NCBI GenBank assembly: GCA_949152475.1
Contig: OX424570.1
Span: forward strand, 21,014,694-21,078,693
Direction: 5' to 3'
Source: Terebella lapidaria
Lineage: Eukaryota > Annelida > Polychaeta > Terebellida > Terebellidae
DNA: 64,000 nucleotides
Positions 37,370 to 49,676 of this stretch are shown here, in pieces. Made by a program: the position numbers and the translations under genes. Below the pieces are notes generated by a model. It saw only the letters and a list, made by a program, of their open reading frames with translations, made no database searches and was not told the DNA's origin. Each line of letters opens with the position of its first letter. Positions within the stretch are counted from its first letter, which is position 1.

Positions 37370-38324
37370 GGATAATGTTTGTGTTCGTGCAACTCACCGA
37401 ATGAAAAGGCTGGTGGAATGTTAAAAGTTGACCCAAATCTTATGTAGCCTTGCCATTATGTATTTCTCTTAGGAGAAGCAATGTCAAGATCACCAGAGCA
37501 AGAGTTCTTGGGGATAATGTGCCCAGGAAGCATCTGACCAGTCATAGATTTCATTTGTAGCAATAAACTGGAAATCGAGATGTTCTGAAGAATGCAAGAC
37601 ATATGTTGTCAGTCACCAGCGGCAACATCCGAGCGGGGAATAGTTTGGCTAAGCCAAGACAACCGGCTACAACTGGTGACTATTAAAGTGAAAATCGACA
37701 TATTTTGAGAAATTTGAAGACATGCAGTTGACCATATTTCGTCAGCATCAGTGAATGGAAGAGAACAACTATAATCTTTGGCTAGGCAGAGACTTCGGAC
37801 TTCAATTATCAGGCATCAAAGTGAAATAGAGACGTTTTGTAAAACAAAATTGCAGTCATCGCAAAAAAGACCCCAGAATGAATTCCAGCGTGCTCGAAAA
37901 CATATGCATAAACCTATTCATCTTAGTGCAAATATTGGCCGAGATATTGCAATATTTTGATTAAAGTGCGAGTGGTGGCGGCCATCTTGGCTTCTAGGTC
38001 GTTATTAAAGAACAGGGTAAATTCAGCTTTGCCATATATCTAAAATGAATTCACATATGTCATCGTCTGTGCCAATTTTGGTGCTTTCATGTTGATATAG
38101 AAGTGGTTCAAAGGATATATGTATGAAAACATGTGAATGTATTGCGAAAGTCTGATATTCTGTATTGCGAAAGTCTGAATTTTTCATAAAAATATTCCTC
38201 AGTTTCTTTGGAACCGACCCTAAATCAATTGTAATTGTAATTGGTGTAGTTGAGCAACACGCTTTTGTCCAGTCGTTCCCCTTCCGCCCAAAATTCGTTG
38301 CTAAGCTGCCTGGCTAATTAGTGC

Positions 38325-39235
38325 CAATATGACAATACGACTCGGTTGTCTACAGCGATGACCATGCGTCTGGTCACTGCCAGACGCCGGGCCACCGCCA
38401 GTAACCGCCTGTGAAACAGGAGAATGGAAACACAAGATGTCAGATCAACTTTCTTGTTTAAAATCAACCCATTTGTTTAGTGCCAATATGAAAAGTGCAT
38501 CGATCGGTTGTCTACAGCGATGACCATGCGTCTGGTCACTGCCAGACGCCGGGCCACCGCAAGTAACCGCACGTTAAACTAGAGAATGGAACTACAAGAT
38601 GAAATATCAACTTTTTTGTTTAAAATTAACCCATTTGCTTAGTGTAAATATGAAAAAATGCCTCGGTTGTCCTCGGCGATGACCATGCGTCTGGTCACTG
38701 CCAGACGCCGGGCCACCGCCAGTAACCGCCTGCTAAACTCGAGAACGGAACTACCAGATGCAATATCAACCTCTTTGTTTAAAATTAACCCATTTGCTGA
38801 GTGCCAATATGAAAATATGACTCGGTTGTCTTCGGCGATCACCATGCGTCTAGTCACTGCCAGACGCCGGGCCACCGCCAGTAACCGCACGTTAAACTCG
38901 AGAACGGAAATACAAGATGAAATATCAACCTTTTTGTTTAAAATTAACCCATTTGCTTAGTGCCAGTGTGAAAAAGTGCCTCGGTTGTCTTCGGCGATGA
39001 CCATGCGTCTGGTCACTGCCAGGCGCCGGGCCACCGCCAGTAACCGCCTGTCAAACTCGAGAACGGAAATACAAGATGAAATATCAACCTTTTTGTTTAA
39101 AATTAACCCATTTGCTTAGTGCCAATGTGAAAAAGTGCCTCGGTTGTCTTCGGCGATGACCATGCGTCTGGTCACTGCCAGACGCCGGGCCACCGCCAGT
39201 AACCGCCTGTTAAACTAGAGAACGGAAATACGACT
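38325..39235. repeat. 159-bp tandem repeat with a conserved hairpin, six copies
   Basis: ACCATGCGTCTGGTCACTGC recurs at 38361, 38523, 38682, 38841, 39000 and 39159. Each unit holds a hairpin with stem GCGTCTGG/CCAGACGC and loop TCACTG. It is perfect in four copies; one copy has a T-G wobble and one a single mismatch. The rest of the unit has ACGCCGGGCCACCGCC and TTTGTTTAAAATTAACCCAT. Short frames on both strands across units come from the repeat, not from a gene. Confidence 0.92.
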
Positions 39236-40089
39236 AATGAGTAGGCCTAAGTATGTTCGGTCCCAGGCACCAATAGGAACATCGGATCATTTGACCACTC
39301 AGTCACACATGGAAAGTCCACACACATCCGAAATATTTGCCCAGCATGAGTAAAATATGTAAAATAACTCGTTTTCGAAATACTGAAATATACTCATATA
39401 TGATATCGGATCGTTCCTGGAGACCGTCATCGTCTGCATCGGAGAAGGGAGAAGATTCTCCTGGGAACCATGGCTTGACATGGACGTGACACTACACTTG
39501 ATTTAATCTTAGTAGCGATTGAAGTGAAAACCGACATGTTTTGACGATCTCTGGATTTGCGTCGAAACCATTCGTGTCTGCAAAAAAAACATGATGCAAG
39601 TTATGCAGTTCAGCGTATGTCATGAATAAGTCAGATCGTTAACTAATGAATGTTTACCACTTTACACCACCAATAAATATTCTTGAAACTCAGGTACCAA
39701 CCAAGAGACTGTTCGAAGTCATTGAATTAATGCAATCTGGTTTTAATTAAATTATAATTCCGCTTCGTCTATGTAAAAAAAAACGGCATGTGTCTACATG
39801 ACGCCAGTAGCTAGTAACTTACAATCCACGGCTCTTATGTTGAGGCTCCAAACCACGTGCATTTACCTGCATGTCCGAGTGGCTCCCGGAGCCATCGAGG
39901 CACGGCGACCCAAGTGATCATGGCCACGGAATGCGGAATCGACACAGTACTCACACGGGACAGTGAGTTTAGGAGAGTAGCGGCTACAAAGAAAGAAAGA
40001 AATTGTTTTTTTTCAGCATTTATAAGTTCACCACCGTTGTGTATTTATAATTCAGAACTGGCTATAATTTATATGCCCTTATATCTCCC

Positions 40090-40235
40090 TTCTACCAGCC
40101 CTTGACACCATTGTGAGAGAGGCCTAACCAAAAGCCGCATGCACACTGACCAAAATATTTCGCCGAAAACTGGCGACATTGAAGGCGATGCTCTCGTGCT
40201 AATCGTCATACGGAAAAGCTGATAGAATATAAATG
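40090..40235 (+). pseudogene. outermost array-like module
   Basis: CACCATTGTGAGAGAGGCC, then GGCGACATTGAAGGCGATGC and CTCGTGCTAATCGTCATACG, resemble a type B start and the NGDIE...VLI.K segment of the main array. A weak type S remnant lies at 39420-39480 (CATCGGAGAAGGGAGAAGAT). These mark the right edge of the array. Confidence 0.4.
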
Positions 40236-40779
40236 AATAATAAGACTAGATAATGGGGAGTAATCTGTAACTTGAGCGATGAGTATGGAGAGAAACAGAT
40301 GTGAAGGCCTATAGATGCTCTTAAGGCATTTCACTTTCAAGCATGAACACATAGCCCATAGGGCTTCATCCGTTACCTTGCGACATAGATGGTCATATGA
40401 AGCCATGTCACCTGAAGTTCTTCCCGATTCATTATTCAATGCTCGTAAAATGATAAATCAAGGTCATTTGCGTTCAACTTCAAGGACATCAACATATGCA
40501 CCATATCCTACATGTATTTGCTTGAAACAAATATCTGCCTTCCACTGTTTTGTCTCCAATCACCATATCGTACGTTTTCAGTTGGACGCAACTTTGTTTT
40601 GGGGCACCAAAGGTTATCAGATGTCACGCACAACGTTAGCAATATATGCACCATATCCTATTTGCCTAATGCAAAACCAACTCTACCTTTAACTGCTTCA
40701 ACATTGATAACCAATTTACACATCTCGAGCTGGACATAACTTTACCTTAGAGCGCTGGAAGTCACTTGAGGAACTCGAA

Positions 40780-43250
40780 GTTCACCCGAAGTCGATTTGA
40801 GGCTGTCAAAAGATAATTAACGTCCGATTCACTCTACGATGCGCTGTTTCCGGGATATTTGCGAAAATAGAAGAATTAGTCCATGGTCTAATATTAAGAA
40901 AGGTTAGGGAGAAATGAAAAGTGTAAATGTCAGTGTTACACCTCAACAAGTAACACTCCAGGTAATCTTAGGCCAAGTTCAAGGTCACCAGCAAAAATAT
41001 GTCCTATATGTTTTTCTTTATGGTCATAATACATACCTAAGTTCTAGTTATTCTGTATGCAAAATCCGATAAACATGGAACCAATATCCAAGTATAAATT
41101 TACACATTTCAGGTCAGATGTGACCCTTGAATTAAAACTCAAATCATCCGGGGTAAAGTTTTAACGCTCACCAGAAGATCCACCATATATTAATTCATAT
41201 ATGATCACAGCCGAGTTGCACAGAGAGTCCAATTTACCCAATTCAGGTCAGATATGAGACCTTCGGATATACCACTCAAGGTCATTTGAGGTCAACTTCA
41301 ATATAGCCGAAAGATCCGCCATATTTAGCTTCCTATATTTCCATAATACAAACCTAAGATCTACATACAATCGTTTCGTATGCATAGTCCAATCTACACA
41401 TTTTAAGTCAGATGTCACCTTTGGATTTACAACTCGAGATCACCTGATGTCAGTTTGAAGACCGCCAAAAGATCTACTACATATTACTTTCTATATGTTC
41501 ATAATACAAACCTAAGCTTTATCTTCAATTGGTTCGTATACATGTAGAGGTCAAATGACACATTTCAGACGTGACCTTGAGATTTACGATTCAAAGTCAT
41601 GAGAGGTCAAATTCAAAGTCATCAAAAAATCTATCATATCCGTCATATATGACTTCCTATATGACTTGCTCATATAAAATACATTTTGCTAACCTGTTGC
41701 TATAAGGAAATCCTGAGCTAAGTGTGAAGGAAAATATTTGAGTTGTTTCCTGTGTTCACGAATGTGAGATCAGAACGGGAAGATCCTAAAACATTCACCA
41801 ACACGTAAACAATGCCAGTCAACAAAATGAAGGCCCCTATTACCAATCTCGATATAATATATGTTTGTTTTATCAACAATTACCGATTCATCATTCAATG
41901 TAACACATAGTCCATCCAATTGTAATTCATGTAACTTTTTCTGTATATTATGTTAATGTTGTGGGTTGCCCCTCGATTAGCGCCAGCTACTGGGCAATTC
42001 AATTTGAATGAATATGTTTAAACTATATGTCTATACTACATGCAAATGCAAATCTACAAGCAAATTTACAAGCGTTTCGACTACAGGGACCAATTTATGC
42101 ATTTGAGGCTGTGTGGGGCCATTTGGTCCAATATGATGGCCTTTCAAGCGATATAAGGCATTCCATCCTAATGCTGTAAATATAGTTATGTGAAATCAGA
42201 GAGGAAGTTAATGAATGGATTCAGCATGAACTGCCAAAAGGTGCAATTTTGGTCTTTTTGGCCTCGTAGGCCCACATGCTGGACCTCTCGAGCGATTAAA
42301 GGCAATCCATATTTATACACATATAGACATGCATAATATCATGATTATGAGAAATTAGAAGAAAAATTACAGAATAGATTTTGAGCAGTGTCAAAAAGTG
42401 GAATTTTGACCCTTTTGTGGCTTTTGGGGCTACGTTCCGGACCTTTTGTGCGACTTAGTATAATTCGTCTTCATACACGAAATAAATCGAGCATATTGTC
42501 ATGATATAAGAAAATAAAAATAATAATACTGAATGAATTTTGGGCCCTTTGGGCCTACAGTCGGACCCCTTGAGCAATGCAAGGTCATTTTTCTTCTAAT
42601 ATAAACCACCTACGTCTGAAATTAGAAAGTTACTGAATAGATATCAAGCAAATTATCGAAGGGTTAAGTTCTGGCTTTTTTTGGCCATGAGCCCTACATT
42701 AATTTCGGGCCTTTCTAGTGATACGAGGTCCTCTATCTCAAGCATACACAAGATGAACAGTCCTAAATGTCATCCACGTGTGTAATGAAAGAGAAATTTG
42801 CTGAATAATTTTTGAGTAAATTCCCAAAAAGTTAAAAACAAATTGCAATTTTTGGCTATTTTGGGGATATTTTACTGGCGTTTCGAGATTGAATGTCTAC
42901 CATACACACAAGCTAAACAGTCCTTAAAGCCGTTCACATGTGAAAGTAAAGATAAAGTTATCGAATAGATTTCAAGCAAAGTGCCAAAAATGAAAATTTT
43001 GGGTCTAATTATCGGACTTTTTGAGCGATGCAAGGCATACAACCTTCATTCACCTTATTAGATGGCCGAAAATGTCATGCGAACTGGTCCTCACTTATTT
43101 TGAGAAAATGGTCGCCAAACTTTGCCATTTCTTGTCGTAAATGGCTGTCATTTTGAAAAAAAGGGCGAAAAAGACAATTGTCTAAGTATTTTTTGTGAAA
43201 TATTTCAGAACGATTCGGCCGTAAACTTTAAAGATGGAAATGTTGTTGGA
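40780..43250. repeat. diverged tandem repeats of about 150-170 bp, no gene
   Basis: At 40950-41690 units carry AGGTCA/TGACCT words and phrases such as CATAATACAAACCTAAG, CACATTTCAGGTCAGATG and AAAGATC. At 42080-43060 units carry TTTTGGGCC, GGACC and GAGCGAT followed by a variable stretch. The copies are too diverged for exact borders. They resemble tandem cores of large non-autonomous elements such as the one at 56.2 kb. Confidence 0.6.
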
Positions 43251-43384
43251 GGATGGACGACGGACGCGATGCCATGCCATATCTCCGGTGCTCTAAAAAA
43301 AAAGGCGGGTCAAAGTTTATCCTCAATACTCCCCAGGACACATTGTTAGCTAGGTCGACGAGTCCAAAATAACGTCCTGTTCTT
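43250..43384 (-). repeat. single inverted monomer of the 147-bp satellite
   Basis: On the minus strand this reads GAACAGGACGTTATTTTGGA, then CTCGTCGACCTAGC, GGAGTATTGAGGATAAAC and TTTGACC, then, at the other end, CCGGAGATATGGC. These follow the order of the units at 29480-31420 but in the opposite orientation and with many differences. Confidence 0.7.
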
Positions 43385-44515
43385 TTGATATGCAAAGAGC
43401 CTCAGGGGGAAGTCGGCAAAAATGCTTTGGATGCCTGAATCAAAGCCAGTATGACGGATTAACCCGAGAAAATAAATCAAAGTATCGCAGCCAAAAATCT
43501 AAATATAGTAATTGTTCAGAAATCAAGTCCCAAAACATCGACATTGATTTATGTCCTCACGAAGAGACACGAACTTCCTGAAACAAAACTATGCAGGAAA
43601 TCTACATGATATGTCTGAGCAGTGGTGAAAATTTGAAGATGAAATATCTAAATAAACTTTTCTCCTCAGTTTCCTTGCGGGACATTGACACTGTATGGTT
43701 TGTGGAAGACTCACCTTCTCTGTCGGTCGTCAATGCAGACACACACGCAGCTCCCACTCTATCAGGAATTCCTCCTTCCTGAAATCGAGCACCCTGTGAG
43801 TGCAATCTCCCTCAAATACAGTAGACTACTCATCATGAAAACAAAGATGATGTTCATTTTGATATAAAGATTCCTTGCTCGATAGACTTGTTGCGATAAC
43901 TGCGGCAGTTGACGCCTCTGAAGAGATATCTGATAATAAGGATTTGGATCAGACGGCATCTGTTCACAGTGAAGTCCAAACACATAATGGCGAGGAGGGT
44001 CTTTGGTAATGGTGAGAAGAGGCTCTGAACAAATTTTCACAGGGGAAGTCGAGAAACCAGGCAGCAAAGTGTGGACGGATTGCTGTATATTGTCCGCGGA
44101 TTATTGAGAAACGCATCAGTGGAATATTTTTTGGCATCTACTTTCATGTCATATGCATTATAAATCTTTCGTCGAAACTCATAACGCTCATTCAGCATGA
44201 CCGACTCCGTCCATTGAACATGTCTAATAACATGACAGCCCCTACTTACTAATTTAGGGATACCATCCCAGAGTTGAAAGAAATCATCTTGGCTGACAAG
44301 CTGTCACAAAACAAGACATGCATGCTGCATGCATCAATCCACAGTTCACTTCAGACTGGTTTTAATGCAACACATCATCAAAGCAAAATCATAATGATCT
44401 ATCAACATCATGTTTTATATTCCGAGAAACTACGCTTCATTAAATGAATTATATAAATATCACCGATTTCATAGCCCGAGTACGGAGCCCCTGAGGTGAC
44501 ATACCAGATATATTT
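43385..44515. other. non-coding stretch, no gene seen
   Basis: Several frames of 60-100 codons overlap here on both strands without recognisable domains, codon bias or splice context. I see no repeat or RNA either. Confidence 0.45.
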
Positions 44516-44518
44516 ATT

Positions 44519-45015
44519 ATTCCGTGCGCACGAATTAGTAAACCGTGCCCACGAATTAGTAAACCGTGGCCACGAATTGGTAAACCGTGGCCACGAATTG
44601 GTATATCGTGGCCAGGAATTAGTAAACCGTGCGCACGAATAAGTAAACTGTGCGCACAAATTAGTGAACTGTGCACACGAATTAGTAAACCGTGGCCACG
44701 AATTGGTAAACTGTGCGCACGGATTACCTTAACTAATCTGTGGGCATGATTTAACAATCCGTGGGCACGATTTAATAATTCGTGGGCATGATTTAACAAT
44801 TCGTGCGCACGATTTAACAATTCGTGAGCACGAATCAGTATCTCGTGGCCACGGATTGGTATAACTAATCCGTGGGCACGATTTACCAATTCGTGGGCAC
44901 GAATTAGTATTTCGTGCCCACGAATTCGTGGCCACGGATTGTTAATTCCTGGCCACGAGTTGTTAAATTGTGTGCACGGTTTGGTAATTCGTGCACACGG
45001 ATTGGTGCGCACGGA
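44519..45015. repeat. 21-bp minisatellite of CGTGNNCACG palindromes
   Basis: More than 20 tandem units of 21 bp, each with a self-complementary core (CGTGGCCACG, CGTGCGCACG or CGTGGGCACG) joined by GAATTAGTAAAC or ATTTAACAATT type linkers. The linker orientation changes about halfway. Because 21 is a multiple of three, the minus strand stays open for 250 codons (44449-45201) with a seven-residue repeat like RAHELLN. I regard that as a by-product. Confidence 0.93.
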
Positions 45016-47700
45016 TGTGTGGGGGAAAGGGAGGGGGGGGGGGGTGCGAGGAGGGGGGCTTTGTGATTTGAATTTTGATGATTTTGGTTGGATAATGATA
45101 TTTATTATTAGATACACATTCATGGGAATTGTATTTATTATAACACATACATGTATACATGTAGCTGTACACAATAATGAGCTCATTTTTACCTGTATCA
45201 TTTTTTGGATAATTGTTATTAATAGCAGTTTTCAAATTGGCTGGCTGGACATATGATGGCCATGCTTTCTTCATCAATAATAAACTCGAGCACATTATTA
45301 CCCATTTGCGTTTGATATATATGTCCACTTTAGCGAATGGACACTTCGCTAAAGTTCCCCTCCTCCTTGGAGTAAGGTGGGCTCAGCTACGTATTTTGGT
45401 GGGAGTGGGGCCTCTTTTGATATTACACTCTTTGGAAATTATTTAACGACAGAATCGATATTTAGGTATATTTTACACACTTAGATGGGGAAGGGGATGG
45501 AAATAGCCCTCAGACCCCCAATTGGTGCCAACCCAGACGGGGTTCGGTTTAAATCGAGGTCGTCATGGAATATTTTTTTGTACGAGAACAATGTAATGGC
45601 CTAAGGCATAGAATTTCATTGTCTATAACATGTCGTTCATGCGCCCGCGACGTGGAAAATACCGCCATATCATAACGTTTCCTAATCGATCGTGTACTTG
45701 GGATATGTGATCAAGGACACTGTCTAACATATACGATTGTGACATTGTGTATCCATATTCGAGTATTAGGGGACATGTATTGGTAATCGTCCTTATAAAA
45801 TATAGTCCTTATGTTATATTTTTGGCACCACAAAGTAGGGCTATCCGGAAATCTATGACATAAGCAGATAAGGCCACATATTTCACCTAGGCCTATACAT
45901 AGGTAGGCACTATATGAGGTTGATGAAAGTCATGAGTTTTTAAAAGAAAAATCTATTCAATTTTAAACTGATTTTGTAATTATATTTTATTCAAATAATG
46001 GCTTAAAACGATTTAACACACACACATCAATCATTCATGCATTGAAAGATCACCGTTAGTTGTGTGATTCGAACGTTTGTGGACAAAGGACGATAAATTT
46101 CGCACATGTAGATCTATGTGTTGTTTCCAATATGACATTTTGTGAACCGGATACTTTTAAGATAATAGTATTAATATTGTACTAATATACAACACATAAT
46201 TCATGTCCACAGTCAAAATACTAGTAGCTGATTCATATCTTGAAATATATTCAATATTAGATTGAACTGAAAATTACTTTGTTGTTTTCTGATTTGATTT
46301 AAATCATGATTGCAGGGAGGAGGGTGTTGATTTTGAATTGATTATTCTGGCTTGATAAATGAAAACAGGTGAGGGAACGGTAACCTAGAACGCAATATTC
46401 CGTCTATATTCCCGTGTCCTTATATGTGGGATTATACGGTACTAAACATTAACGAAACCGAAACTTACGCCATCTAGCGAATGTGAATTCGGTTTGGAAA
46501 TTCCCATAATGTTTGCGATTTATTGATTCTTGTTTTCATTTCACCAGTGCGTAGATGCTTTTGGAATGACAGCAAAAAACGAAAGCAGTTCGAAGCAGTA
46601 TGTATTATTCACGACATATGTACACTCTATTGGGCCATAGACACGCATTTTGGTGCTATTTTCGTGAGGGCAAATCTGGTTGAGCGATAATAGAGGAATA
46701 TCCAGGGTATTTGGTTCCCTGTCATCATCACGTAACTATTCTGTGTATGGATGCCAGATAAATCGATTACATACAGGTGTTGCTGGACATTCACTGATGA
46801 TAACCATGCAGTCTCACTTGTGATTTTTGTATGAACTTATACGTTGTGGTATTAAACAGTTTCGACAGAAAGTGTAGACTAGGTCTATTGTTAATGTTAC
46901 TGTGTGTGTCGTGTATTGGATATACATGTAAGCGCAATCCACAATTTTCATTTGCTCACTCAAACTAAAGTGCAATCTGCAAGGTAAGGTTTAATTCGGC
47001 CCAGTTTGTGTTATATGACTTCAGTAATTCATTGCATAGCTTTCCAATCATGCTTGAACATTAGAGAGCATGAATAATTACTTTTTTAACATTTTCGAGG
47101 TTTTTTAAGCCATAGCAACATGACTGAAGCAGTCTGGAGTATATATGATACATTCGTGGCGCTTCATTAGCAGATTGAGCACTGTGTGGATGTCTTCAAG
47201 AGAACAAATCATGAAAGTAGGGGCAAGACTCGGCTGGCTCATTTCTATAGGACAACGGGGTCATCTTGTTTGTAAACTCACAAAGTTTGTAAACTCACAA
47301 AGTATTCATTATATGTTTGTTGAACCATTAAACTGCAGAATCTTGAAAGGTTATTTTCTCAAAATATGCTGAGTTAATTTTTTCAGTAATTTACCAGTAC
47401 CCTAGAACATGTAGAATAGATATAGGCATTTGCTCATTATGACTACCAGAAGCTTGGACGAAGAATCAAGTTTGAATTTCAATCAATTAAGTTTTGATTT
47501 TTACTGGAACTAAAAAGGCCTCTCTTTTATATTAGAGAACTGTTCTTACTTACATTTTCACTCATGGTGTCATAGTCTGCATATACTTTGTTCATCTGAC
47601 ATTTATTTCATACCAAACTACATGTATGTTTTTGAAAAGTATTGTATACAGGTATACTAGACTGTCACAGAAACGCTGAAGATTATGTCATATACTATAG
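45016..47700. other. non-coding stretch with a poly-G run, no gene seen
   Basis: A poly-G tract near 45030-45043 is followed by ordinary AT-rich sequence. The frames are short and overlap on opposite strands. No exon, RNA gene or element could be supported. Confidence 0.5.
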
Positions 47701-47704
47701 TATA

Positions 47705-47898
47705 TAGTGGCCTCCCTTAGATAAGACCCTTCCCCCTACCCCATCACCAATACAGACTTCCCTCTCTATAAAGACATTTTTGCATGGTGTTAGGATCAGT
47801 TCAAGTAGATGAACCCCTCTAATAAGACTTGCTCAGATGAGCCCACAATTTTGTGGTAGAAGACATTAGTATTGGTCTTTTTTGTGTGGGGACCACTG
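47705..47898. mobile_element. mariner-type MITE, same family as 60027-60180
   Basis: The left end TAGTGGCCTCCCTTAGATAA and the right end, with GGGACCACTG followed by TA, are diverged terminal inverted repeats. Flanking TA is present. The interior has AATAAGACTTGC-type words related to the copy in the ALS2 intron. This copy is older (more differences between arms). Confidence 0.65.
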
Positions 47899-48350
47899 TA
47901 GTATATATGTGTCAATGCTTTCCAAATAAAATAATTAGTTTCTATACGAGTGTGTGCTATTTGCATCAGTTTCAACATGATCAACTGGTCATTAATTCAG
48001 TGAGTAATAATTTGTGTGACTTCCTGTTGTGAGCAAAAATATTATTTCATTAGACCAAACCCACAGTCACCCGATAAGTGAGTACCAACAAACCCTGTTC
48101 AACTTGTTTTTGCAAGAAATAGTCACTGTTGCATATTTCCAGGAAAGTCATTGTTACTTGTATATTGCCAATCGAAGTCCAACAGGGTTTTGCTGGTACT
48201 AAATGGGTGACTATGAGTGAACCTTACCAAATAGTCACTTCATCATGTTCATTGAAGAGCCACGAAATGACGGTTCTATGTACATGATGTATATATCTAA
48301 TGATAATTAGTAGTCACTGGTAAAATATTCGCTCCTTTGTGCAGTGATGT

Positions 48351-49075
48351 AGTACCGTATTGGTCATAATAGAAGACTCACAACATTGGCGCATGTAAAC
48401 ATGGTAAAAATAGGTCAAATTTAAGAGAACTTCAGGGAAAACTATTGACATAATACATGTATAGACTGTTTATTATGTGTTATTTGGTAAAAATAGCCTA
48501 GGTATGATTGTTCGAAAAAATACAAGACCATGTAATAAGGACAGGTATAAAATTGTTGAGCAAGCCATTTTTTTTTTGCGAAAAGGGGGCACTCTTCTAT
48601 TAGAAAGCCATTCCTGTAGTACCGTATTGGTCCTAATAGAAGACTCACAACATTGGCGCATGTAAACATGGTAAAAATAGGTCAAATTTAAGAGAACTTC
48701 AGGGGAAACTATTGACATAATACATGTATAGACTGTTTATTATGTGTTATTTGGTTAAAATAGCCTAGGTATGATTGTTTGAAAAAATACAAGACCATGT
48801 AATAAGGACAGGTATAAAATTGTTGAGCATGCCATTTTTTTTTTTTGCGAAAAGGAGGCACTCTTCTATTAGAAAGCCATTCCTGTAGTACCGTTTTGGT
48901 CCTAATAGAAGACTCACAACATTGGCGCATGTAAACATGGTAAAAATAGGTCAAATTTAAGAGAACTTCAGGGGAAACTATTGACATAATACATGTATAG
49001 ACTGTTTATATCGAGGTTTTTTTTTGCGAAAAGGGGGCACTCTTCTATTAGAAAGCCATTCCTGTGCTTCTATTA
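48351..49075. repeat. 267-bp direct triplication, last copy shortened
   Basis: AGTACCGTATTGGTC starts copies at 48351, 48618 and 48887. Copies one and two are nearly identical over about 267 bp. The third jumps from GACTGTTTAT to the poly-T/GCGAAAAG part, missing about 80 bases. The unit junction (CTTCTATTAG ... CTAATAGAAG) is itself an inverted repeat. The minus-strand frames shared by copies follow from the duplication. Confidence 0.93.
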
Positions 49076-49676
49076 AGACCACTGCTGTATGGCATAATTT
49101 GTTCAAGCCTAAAGTATGTACATGTACACGTATTCATGATGAATGCTACCACTGATCACCATGATCATCACATCATCACATGTACATGTCAACAAATTAT
49201 ATAAATCATGTTTGTACTCATAAAATAATGAACTTGTCTTCATGCATGTAATTTTCATGCAATAAATCTCGAAGAGAATCATTCATTTAACATGTTTATT
49301 ATGAGCATGATGAGGGTACTCATGCTATCTATATATATACAAGTATACAAGTGCATGAGAATTGCTGGTATATATGAACCCATGCATAATTATGATGATA
49401 AGTCTATGTGTAAATCATGCACATTTCCATGATTTCAGGAATGTATCATTTGCATTAAAATCCATGGAAAAATCCATGGACAAAATTGTATTGTAAGATA
49501 CAATATTCAGAGCATTATGATCATGATGATACAAAACATATAAAATATCACATGTCATGGTTAATTGAACTGGTATCAAGGATATAATTATGTAATTATT
49601 AGTACAGGATTTACAAGTACCAGTGAAATAAAATTAGCTTCCTTCGGATTCAATAAGAAACCCATAAAAGAGACAC

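Larger units (their letters stand above)
13900..40250 (+). repeat. large diverged array of exon-like modules, function unknown
   Basis: Two module types alternate on the plus strand dozens of times. Type S has the core TCAACATCAGTGTGGGGAAG, preceded by CAAGAGTTCTCTTGTG or by AAGTCAACCACTTTCGTC. Type B can be read as HCELIKDIIPTDKEI, a gap, then DYDGAVYVRITKPEG. Spacers have intron-like features: GT after the KPEG codons and pyrimidine-rich tracts ending in CAG before S and B modules. No frame runs through several modules, and many copies carry stops or frameshifts. Most of the array is probably a decayed, tandemly duplicated gene or exon cluster. It resembles no family I recognise. Later transposons interrupt it. 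Confidence 0.5.

Noticed and set aside
38639-38960. Overlapping frames with RRLAVTRRMV and MRLVTARRRATASN repeats
   Set aside because: They are translations of the 159-bp repeat in both directions.
38325-39235. Regularly spaced hairpin repeats as a CRISPR-like array
   Set aside because: The whole 159-bp unit is repeated, with no unique spacers, in eukaryotic DNA.
40315-40739. 125-codon frame and an overlapping 75-codon frame
   Set aside because: No domain, no neighbouring exons, and two overlapping frames with equal claim. Likely chance.
29480-43400. AGGTCA/TGACCTTGA words as nuclear receptor response elements
   Set aside because: They occur as a constant part of several satellite units far from any gene, so no regulatory role can be argued.
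44449-45201. 250-codon minus-strand frame with a seven-residue repeat (RAHELLN-like)
   Set aside because: It exists only because the 21-bp palindrome array is a multiple of three. There is no other domain, start context or splice signal.
48442-48987. Minus-strand frames of 75-92 codons that are nearly identical to each other
   Set aside because: The identity comes from the recent 267-bp triplication; nothing suggests coding use.
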